This document shows positions 5,545 to 10,432 of a DNA stretch of 10,432 nt, in pieces; positions within the stretch are counted from its first letter, which is position 1, and every line of letters begins with the position of its first letter. The stretch is from Allomuricauda sp. (lineage in GTDB: Bacteria; Bacteroidota; Bacteroidia; Flavobacteriales; Flavobacteriaceae). The notes under the pieces are model-generated. The model was not told where the DNA came from, did no database searches, and worked only from the letters and a program-made list of their open reading frames with translations. Position numbers and translations under genes: made by a program. The DNA is taken from NCBI GenBank assembly GCA_028289745.1, contig JANQOD010000413.1, positions 1 to 10,432 on the forward strand, given 5' to 3'.

Positions 5545-6591
5545 TCAGGCTTCTTTGTAGTAAGTGAATGCCCTGGCAAACAGATTGTTGGGCACTTTGA
5601 TATCGGTAACGGCTTTTCCGATGGTTTTCAGTAGCACATAATTGATATTGCCATGGGTGTTCTTTTTGTCATGCCGCAGCAATGCGTTGATGGTGTCAAT
5701 GTCTTCTTCGTTGAAATCCACTTTTTTGAAATATTTGGCAAATGTTTCCTTGATTTCTTTTAGTTCAAGCTTCGACAGACCGGTCAATTGGTGTGAAAAA
5801 TAGGCTTCGATGACCATACCCACTGCTATTGCCTCACCGTGCAATAAGGTTTCCTTATCTGGATTTTCCAAAAAATAAGACTCAATGGCATGGCCGGCCG
5901 TGTGGCCAAAGTTCAGTATTTTCCTCGGCCCAAGTTCATTGGGGTCTTCTCGTACCACATTGCTTTTTAATGCGACAGAACGTTCGATAAAGTCTTTGGT
6001 TTGAAATGAATGGCAGTTTTTGAGCACGTCCCAATAATCCACGTCTTTGATCAGGCCATGCTTCAACATCTCGGCAAAACCGCTATTGGCCTGCCTTTTG
6101 TCCAAAGTGTCGAGAAAGTCTGTGAATACCAATATCATCTCTGGTTGGTTGATAACGCCGATCTGGTTTTTGAGCGCTCCGAGATCCACGCCCGTTTTGC
6201 CACCGATCGACGCATCGACCATGGCCAAAAGGGTCGTAGGTATATTGATGAAGTCAATACCTCTTTTAAAGGTCGAGGCCACAAACCCGCCCAGATCGGT
6301 GACCACGCCCCCGCCTAGGTTGATAAGCACACTTTTTCGGTCGCCCCCAGCATTGGAAAGGTCATCCCAAAGTCGAGCGCATGTATTGATATTCTTATGG
6401 GCTTCGCCTGCCTTGATCACAAAAATGCCATCTGGGGAAACTTCAGGAAAAAAAGAGGTGAAAACCGGCAGGCAATGTTTTTTGGTATTGGTATCGACCA
6501 AAATGAACACTTTTGAGTAGTTCATTTTGCCCAAATGAAGTTTTAGGGCAGCTTGGGCGAGTTCATTATAATAAATATCATTATCGTTCAT
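5545..6591 (-). CDS. aroB: 3-dehydroquinate synthase
   Basis: A full-length (348-aa) AroB, the NAD- and zinc-dependent enzyme that converts DAHP to 3-dehydroquinate in the second step of the shikimate pathway to aromatic amino acids. The NAD-binding region shows GGGVVTDLGGFVASTFKRG (about 93-111). The substrate region PTTLLAMVDASIGGKTGVD (118-136) includes K132, with K141 in LKNQIG following. Zinc ligands expected from the Aspergillus enzyme are present: E174 in FAEMLKHG, H230 in NFGHTAGHAIE and H251 in LHGEAIAVGM. H234 is the second histidine of the NFGH-x3-H motif. HDKKN at 307-311 is the C-terminal signature. Nothing is missing. It is divergent from proline dehydrogenase across 106 nt and is preceded on the same strand by no other gene within that gap. 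The small acidic-tailed gene lies beyond its 3' end. Confidence 0.97.
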   Translation of the reverse strand: MNDNDIYYNELAQAALKLHLGKMNYSKVFILVDTNTKKHCLPVFTSFFPEVSPDGIFVIKAGEAHKNINTCARLWDDLSNAGGDRKSVLINLGGGVVTDLGGFVASTFKRGIDFINIPTTLLAMVDASIGGKTGVDLGALKNQIGVINQPEMILVFTDFLDTLDKRQANSGFAEMLKHGLIKDVDYWDVLKNCHSFQTKDFIERSVALKSNVVREDPNELGPRKILNFGHTAGHAIESYFLENPDKETLLHGEAIAVGMVIEAYFSHQLTGLSKLELKEIKETFAKYFKKVDFNEEDIDTINALLRHDKKNTHGNINYVLLKTIGKAVTDIKVPNNLFARAFTYYKEA

Positions 6592-6638
6592 CGGTCGCGG
6601 TCACATCATTCTTTCTACGGCACTAAATAAAGATTATT

Positions 6639-6675
6639 TTTGATGATTTTCACAATGAAGTACATCTTATATTTG
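6639..6675 (+). promoter_or_regulatory. Candidate promoter of proline dehydrogenase
   Basis: TATATTTG (6668-6675) matches the TAnnTTTG -7 box and lies 22 nt before the ATG. A TTTG (6639-6642) lies 25 nt upstream of it, somewhat far. A second perfect box, TATTTTTG, at 6635-6642 overlaps that element and could start a longer leader. Confidence 0.42.
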
Positions 6676-6697
6676 ATCGGTTATTAAATTCACAATA

Positions 6698-7864
6698 ATG
6701 AGGCCCAATTTTGACGATACTTCAATTGCCTTTGACCTTAAGAGCGATTCTGAACTGGAACGCGCCTATTTTCTTTTCAAATTGATTGCAAACGAACCTT
6801 TGGTGCGTATTGGTACGGCGGTCACCAATTTTGCGGTAAAGGCCCATTTACCGGTAGAAGGATTGATTCGAGCCACTGTTTTTGATCATTTTTGTGGAGG
6901 GGTCAACGAAGAAGACTGCCTACCCGTTATCGACAAGATGTTCGATAAAGGAGTTAGCTCGATACTGGATTATTCGGTTGAAGGTAAAGAGCAGGAGGCG
7001 CAATTTGATTTTGCCCTTGAAAAAACACTTGATGTTCTCAATTTTGTCAAAGAGAAAGATGCCATTCCATTTGCGGTGTTCAAACCCACGGGCATGGGCA
7101 GGTTCAAGATCTATGAAAAGGTCAGCAGCGGTATGGATTTAGATACTGCCGAACAAGAAGAGTGGGCCAGAATAGTGCAGCGGTACGATCAAATATGTAA
7201 AAAGGCCCATGACATGGACGTAGCTTTGTTGATCGACGCCGAAGAAAGTTGGATGCAAGACGCTGCCGATGACCTTGCCTTGCAGATGATGAGAAAGTAC
7301 AATGGAAAAAGGGCCGTTGTTTTCAATACGTTACAAATGTACCGTTGGGATCGTCAAGACTATTTGAAAAAACTAAAAGACCTTGCCGAAAAAGAAAGCT
7401 TCAAGGTTGGCGTCAAAGTGGTGCGCGGTGCCTATATGGAAAAAGAGAACGATAGGGCAGATGAGAAAAAATATAAAAGCCCCATCTGTGAATCCAAACA
7501 GGCCACTGATGAAAATTTTGATGCAGCGATTGCCTTTGTAGTCGATAACCTTGATGTTTTTTCAATTTTTTCGGGCACCCACAATGAGCTCAGCACCTAC
7601 AAGCTCATCGATCAGATGCGAGAACATGGGGTGGCCATTGATGACAAAAGGATCTGGTTTGGCCAATTGTACGGCATGAGCGATCATATTACCTATAATT
7701 TGGCTGCAAGCGGTTACAACGCTACCAAATATTTGCCCTATGGCCCTGTTCGTGACGTGATGCCCTATTTGATTAGAAGGGCAGAAGAAAACACCTCTGT
7801 GGCCGGGCAGACCACCAGGGAACTATCGTTGTTGAAAAGAGAGAAGGAGAGAAGAAAAATATAA
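6698..7864 (+). CDS. Proline dehydrogenase (monofunctional, FAD-dependent)
   Basis: A 388-aa proline dehydrogenase that oxidises proline to delta-1-pyrroline-5-carboxylate with FAD and passes electrons to the respiratory chain. It is the catalytic barrel alone, without the P5C dehydrogenase part of bifunctional PutA. Conserved elements are visible in order: FAVFKPTGMGRF (125-136), LLIDAEESWMQ (177-187), VVFNTLQMYR (207-216), KVVRGAYMEKE (240-250), FSGTHNE (291-297), FGQLYGMSDHI (321-331), and the substrate-binding YGPVRDVMPYLIRRAEENT (348-366) with the paired arginines R360 and R361. No signal peptide or transmembrane helix is seen; family members associate peripherally with the inner membrane. 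No P5C dehydrogenase gene lies in the window. The stop is only 2 nt from the convergent small membrane-protein gene. Confidence 0.96.
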   Translation: MRPNFDDTSIAFDLKSDSELERAYFLFKLIANEPLVRIGTAVTNFAVKAHLPVEGLIRATVFDHFCGGVNEEDCLPVIDKMFDKGVSSILDYSVEGKEQEAQFDFALEKTLDVLNFVKEKDAIPFAVFKPTGMGRFKIYEKVSSGMDLDTAEQEEWARIVQRYDQICKKAHDMDVALLIDAEESWMQDAADDLALQMMRKYNGKRAVVFNTLQMYRWDRQDYLKKLKDLAEKESFKVGVKVVRGAYMEKENDRADEKKYKSPICESKQATDENFDAAIAFVVDNLDVFSIFSGTHNELSTYKLIDQMREHGVAIDDKRIWFGQLYGMSDHITYNLAASGYNATKYLPYGPVRDVMPYLIRRAEENTSVAGQTTRELSLLKREKERRKI

Positions 7865-7866
7865 GG

Positions 7867-8250
7867 CTATTCTTTTTTCAGCCCTTGTGCCGTAGCCGTT
7901 TCTTCGCAACTTTCCACTACTAGCGTATACGAAACATCATTGACCTCTTTGGCGATATGGTAGGTTTTGCACGGACTTGATCGGGTATCACTCCCTTTAA
8001 AATCGATGTCCCCGTCCTTTAGAAAAGATTGAAGAACAACAGAATCCAATTCATGCGCCAACAGTAGTGATTCGACCTCCTCAGAAAGGGCAAAGGTCTT
8101 TGACCGTAAATCTTTGAGTACACGGCAATTCGGCAAATAGCAAAAGTCTAGACCGGTTTCCTGTGTTTTTTTCTTTAGAAAGAAAACGAGAAATATCATA
8201 CCGATGGAAAGCCCTACGAGATACCATCCCAAACGTTTCAAGAATGCCAT
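7867..8250 (-). CDS. Membrane-anchored conserved hypothetical protein, possibly DUF4258
   Basis: A 127-aa protein with one N-terminal transmembrane segment (about residues 8-25, after MAFLKR) followed by KKK, so the C-terminal domain probably faces the cytoplasm. The soluble part has four cysteines (C37, C42, C94, C115) and the motif FCYLPNCRVLKDLRSK. The later pattern LKDGDIDFKGSDT, then CKTYHIAKEV and YTLVVESCEETAT, resembles the DUF4258 proteins I recall from Flavobacteriaceae; this is recognition from memory. The ATG lies 7 nt after the alanine dehydrogenase stop, so it is almost certainly on the same transcript. The function is unknown. A role tied to alanine dehydrogenase is suggested only by position. 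Confidence 0.78.
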   Translation of the reverse strand: MAFLKRLGWYLVGLSIGMIFLVFFLKKKTQETGLDFCYLPNCRVLKDLRSKTFALSEEVESLLLAHELDSVVLQSFLKDGDIDFKGSDTRSSPCKTYHIAKEVNDVSYTLVVESCEETATAQGLKKE

Positions 8251-8257
8251 AAGAAGC

Positions 8258-9457
8258 CTAGAAGATTAAAAAATTGATGTCGCTGAAATTGAGTCCGAAC
8301 CAATCACCCACAGATTTATTGGTCAAAATACCACGGTACATGTACAATCCGTTTCTCAAACCCTTATCAAACCGTAGCGAATTCTCTAGACCACCATCTT
8401 CACCCAGTTTCAAAAGGTAAGGGGTAAAAATATTGCTGATTGAAATAGAAGATGTTCTTGGGTAGCGAGCGGGTATATTGGGTACTCCGTAGTGCAGTAC
8501 GCCAAATTTTTCAATGACGGGTTTGTTGTGGGTAGTGATTTCAGAGGTTTCAAAACAACCGCCCATATCGATACTGACATCGATGATGACCGCTCCCTTT
8601 TTCATGTTCTCGACCATGCTGCTCGACACGATCGTGGGCGAACGGTCTTTACCGCGTACCGCGCCGATGGCCACATCACAGCGCTTAAGGGCCTTCAATA
8701 GGTTTTTGGGCTGTATGGTAGAAGTATAGACCGTCTGTTTGAGGCTTGTCTGTATAGTGCGCAATTTGGTGATTGAATTATCAAAAATTCTGACATTGGC
8801 GCCAAGCCCCAGAGCAGAGCGCGCCGCAAACTCACCTACAGTGCCCGCTCCTAAAATGACCACTTCGACAGGGGGCACCCCACTGATATTGCCGAACATG
8901 AGCCCGTTGCCCTTATTGGTCGCGGCCATCAATTCTGCAGCGATTAAAATGGAAGAGATGCCCGCAATCTCACTAAGTGAACGAACAGCGGGGTATTTGC
9001 CGTCATCATCGCGAATATATTCGAATGCAATTGCGGTGGTGCGCTTCTTGGCCATGGCCTCAAAGTACTCTTTTGATTGCGTCTTTATCTGCAGGGCAGA
9101 GATTACGCTCGTCTGTGGATTCAATAGCTCTACTTCATGCAGGGTAGGGGGCTCTACCTTTAAAATCAAGGGGCATGAAAATACCTTTTTGGTATCACGA
9201 ACGATTTCTGCACCGGCATTGGTGTACTCTACATCACTGTAATTGGCCCCATCGCCGGCGCCTGACTCGATCATCACCCGATGCCCGTTGGCGGTAATGG
9301 CATTGACGGCATCGGGGGTCAGGCAGATACGCTTTTCATGATATAGGTTTTCTTTGGGAATGCCAATAAAAAGCTCTCCCTTTTGCTTCATGACCTCTAG
9401 GGTTTCTTCTTGCGGCAACAATTGTTGTTTGCTGAATGGCGAGGAAGGCTGGTCCAT
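8258..9457 (-). CDS. ald: Alanine dehydrogenase, Bacteroidota long form
   Basis: A 399-aa member of the alanine dehydrogenase/transhydrogenase family, which interconverts L-alanine and pyruvate plus ammonia with NAD(H). The N-terminal AlaDH/PNT domain runs from about 29 to 170 (LFIGIPKEN, EKRICLTPDAV, ESGAGDGANYSD, LILKVEPP). The Rossmann NAD-binding domain includes VVILGAGTVGEFAARSALG (199-217), followed by a basic-acidic turn at FDNS. Further on are GAVIIDVSIDMGGCFE (288-303) and HYGVPNIPARYPRTSS (322-337). Aligned by eye to the Mycobacterium tuberculosis enzyme, R43, K100 and D297 match catalytic Arg15, Lys75 and Asp270. The catalytic His96 is replaced by Q123 (SALQIKTQ). The N-terminus is about 28 residues longer than the classical enzyme. 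I recall both traits as common to Bacteroidota members, so they are not signs of decay. The alanine dehydrogenase activity is therefore a family-name assignment rather than certain. Confidence 0.88.
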   Translation of the reverse strand: MDQPSSPFSKQQLLPQEETLEVMKQKGELFIGIPKENLYHEKRICLTPDAVNAITANGHRVMIESGAGDGANYSDVEYTNAGAEIVRDTKKVFSCPLILKVEPPTLHEVELLNPQTSVISALQIKTQSKEYFEAMAKKRTTAIAFEYIRDDDGKYPAVRSLSEIAGISSILIAAELMAATNKGNGLMFGNISGVPPVEVVILGAGTVGEFAARSALGLGANVRIFDNSITKLRTIQTSLKQTVYTSTIQPKNLLKALKRCDVAIGAVRGKDRSPTIVSSSMVENMKKGAVIIDVSIDMGGCFETSEITTHNKPVIEKFGVLHYGVPNIPARYPRTSSISISNIFTPYLLKLGEDGGLENSLRFDKGLRNGLYMYRGILTNKSVGDWFGLNFSDINFLIF

Positions 9458-9519
9458 AGGTTATGTTGTAAAGAAGAAAAGACGTTCTTCCATTGCGTAT
9501 GGACGAAGTTACGATTTTT

Positions 9520-10113
9520 TTAGAGCACCTCTTTATGCCCTTCAAATCGATCTGACTCATCAGAAGGTGTAGCTGATTTTTTTGAAAGGTTTTCTCTGCG
9601 TCTTTCGAGTTTTTCAAGTTCTTTGCGCACAGCTTCTTTTTCTTTGAGGAGTTTTAGTTCGGTATCCATCGCTTTAAGATCGATACCATGTACATATTTA
9701 TCAACCAGTTTTATCCTAATAAAGTATACAATCGGGACCACCACCATTGTAACGGCCACAATGTAAAAGATTTCATTTTCATCAACCCTTCCCGATTCGA
9801 ATGTCAAGACATTAAATAGTTGAAAACTATACATGGCAATAGGAATCAGGATGGCATGATACCACCAATCCTTAGAGGTAACAAACCAAAAAGTGAGCAG
9901 GAATAGGGGTACTATCTTGCCAAAAACATAGTAGAGATAATCTTTGACATCAGTAAAACCATTAGCAGAGATATCGAAGAACAAAAATTGCCAAGTTTGC
10001 TCTGCAGGTACGTACTTGTAGAAATAAAATAAAATTGGCGAAGTAGCTATGAACAACGCAATAATACCTTCTAAGATAAATTTTTTCTTTAAGCTAGAGC
10101 TGTTTCTCTTCAT
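9520..10113 (-). CDS. Four-helix membrane protein with C-terminal coiled coil, unknown function
   Basis: A 197-aa inner-membrane protein that I do not recognise as a named family; similar proteins are, I believe, conserved hypotheticals in flavobacteria. A basic N-terminus (MKRN, then LKKK) precedes four hydrophobic helices at about 12-32, 63-79, 84-104 and 114-134. Charged or aromatic loops lie between them (FFDISANGFTDVKDY, TSKDWWYH, ESGRVDENE). Residues 147-178 are rich in Glu, Lys, Leu and Arg (MDTELKLLKEKEAV, ELEKLERRREN) and should form a cytoplasmic coiled coil, followed by a short disordered tail. The gap to alanine dehydrogenase is 62 nt with no clear terminator, so they may share a transcript. 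Upstream, a strong terminator isolates it from the small peptide gene. Confidence 0.8.
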   Translation of the reverse strand: MKRNSSSLKKKFILEGIIALFIATSPILFYFYKYVPAEQTWQFLFFDISANGFTDVKDYLYYVFGKIVPLFLLTFWFVTSKDWWYHAILIPIAMYSFQLFNVLTFESGRVDENEIFYIVAVTMVVVPIVYFIRIKLVDKYVHGIDLKAMDTELKLLKEKEAVRKELEKLERRRENLSKKSATPSDESDRFEGHKEVL

Positions 10114-10165
10114 ATTCCTGCCGACTACACAAATCCATAACTCTGCAGAAAGAAAAATATTGCAT

Positions 10166-10195
10166 ATAAAAAGCCCCCTTTTCGAAAGGGGGCTT
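10166..10195 (-). terminator. Strong intrinsic terminator of the small peptide gene
   Basis: A perfect 11-bp stem, AAGCCCCCTTT (10171-10181) with AAAGGGGGCTT (10185-10195), closes on a 3-nt loop. Read on the minus strand the stem ends in GGGGGCTT and runs into a T-rich stretch (TTTATAT). On the plus strand the stem is followed by CAATTT, so it is directional. It lies 17 nt after the stop of the 45-aa gene. Confidence 0.88.
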
Positions 10196-10211
10196 CAATT
10201 TAGATTCGATA

Positions 10212-10349
10212 CTACAATCTCTTGATTTTCTTTTTTTCGATACTCGGTGTATCTGATGCTGTGTCATCACTGATAACATTGGTAGATACAGCAACCATCG
10301 CCAAGAATGCAATACCAAATAGACCAAAAAATACTTTTCTAGTGTTCAT
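10212..10349 (-). CDS. 45-aa exported or membrane-anchored peptide of unknown function
   Basis: This short gene runs from ATG 10349 to TAG 10212. The product has a basic start (MNTRK), a hydrophobic stretch of about 20 residues (VFFGLFGIAFLAMVAVSTNV), a Ser/Thr/Asp-rich segment (SDDTASDTPS) and a strongly basic end (IEKKKIKRL). It reads as a signal-anchor or signal peptide with a tail of about 18 residues; no clear Ala-x-Ala cleavage site is seen. Evidence that it is a real gene is unusually good for its size: a near-ideal promoter about 45 nt upstream and a strong terminator just after the stop, which make it a free-standing unit. I do not know its function. Similar short peptides occur, as I recall, in other flavobacteria. 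A type I toxin, a secreted peptide or a small membrane-complex subunit are all open. Confidence 0.78.
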   Translation of the reverse strand: MNTRKVFFGLFGIAFLAMVAVSTNVISDDTASDTPSIEKKKIKRL

Positions 10350-10393
10350 CGTACATTTTTTTGGTTACTAATTAGAATGAATTCATCCAGAAA

Positions 10394-10423
10394 CAAATGT
10401 AGGAATTTTTTTATTCAAACAAA
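10394..10423 (-). promoter_or_regulatory. Bacteroidota-type promoter of the 45-aa peptide gene
   Basis: On the minus strand TTTG (10423-10420) and TACATTTG (10401-10394) match both the -33 and -7 consensus elements, separated by 18 nt. The expected transcription start is near 10387, inside a palindrome ATGAATTCAT (10377-10386), giving a leader of roughly 40 nt. This is the best promoter match in the window. Confidence 0.72.
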
Positions 10424-10432
10424 GCAGTTTAT

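Noticed and set aside
6047..6520. A 157-codon frame on the plus strand opposite aroB.
   Set aside because: It is antisense to a complete aroB with all active-site motifs; no independent evidence of coding.
8739..9242. A 167-codon frame on the plus strand opposite alanine dehydrogenase.
   Set aside because: It lies wholly antisense to a well-supported enzyme gene and has no recognisable product, so it is a codon-composition shadow.
10094..10327. A longer 77-codon open frame on the minus strand across the small peptide gene and terminator.
   Set aside because: It runs through a strong terminator and into the start of the 197-aa gene, and has no promoter or start support. The 45-codon frame between promoter and terminator explains the locus better.
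1..10432. Signs of a mobile element, prophage, defence island or CRISPR array.
   Set aside because: No integrase, transposase, terminal repeats, tRNA-site duplications or repeat-spacer pattern are visible. The XRE protein alone is not evidence of a prophage.

Overview
The window looks like an ordinary chromosomal segment from a marine-type flavobacterium (Bacteroidota, Flavobacteriaceae; the Muricauda/Maribacter/Robiginitalea side is my guess). Four things point there: the Bacteroidota-type topoisomerase IV A subunit, the long-form alanine dehydrogenase, several small conserved flavobacterial hypothetical proteins, and promoter boxes of the Bacteroidota -7 type (TAnnTTTG) rather than sigma70 boxes. 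I see no IS element, integrase, phage gene, CRISPR array, tRNA or rRNA.

Layout: (1) 1-2021, plus strand: the 3' end of topoisomerase IV subunit A (parC), then a membrane fatty-acid-hydroxylase/sterol-desaturase family enzyme. (2) 2061-3665, minus strand: a probable operon of an XRE-type DNA-binding protein (GTG start), a small lipoprotein and a TerC-family membrane protein. The last two are only 2 nt apart. (3) 3666-4094: a 429-nt AT-rich stretch between divergent regulators. It holds a doubtful 65-codon cysteine-rich frame and a run of TTGACA-like repeats. (4) 4095-5097, plus strand: an Lrp/AsnC regulator tightly coupled to a DinB-family enzyme. (5) 5103-6591, minus strand: a small acidic-tailed protein downstream of the aroB promoter side, with aroB (3-dehydroquinate synthase) behind it. 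(6) 6698-7864, plus strand: proline dehydrogenase, divergent from aroB. (7) 7867-10113, minus strand: a 197-aa four-helix membrane protein, alanine dehydrogenase and a single-helix anchored small protein. (8) 10212-10349, minus strand: a 45-residue exported or membrane peptide with its own near-consensus promoter and a strong intrinsic terminator.

Functionally, the proline and alanine dehydrogenases are amino-acid catabolic enzymes. An Lrp-family regulator lies a few kb away, so control of these genes by it is plausible but unproven. Gene packing is tight: convergent pairs are separated by only 2 to 39 nt.

I found no convincing new multi-gene system. The points most worth a second look are the free-standing 45-residue peptide gene, a clamp-binding-like QTTLF at the extreme C-terminus of ParC, a glutamine in place of the catalytic histidine in the alanine dehydrogenase, the repeat cluster between the two regulators, and an ATG-TGA start-stop that overlaps the GTG start of the XRE gene.
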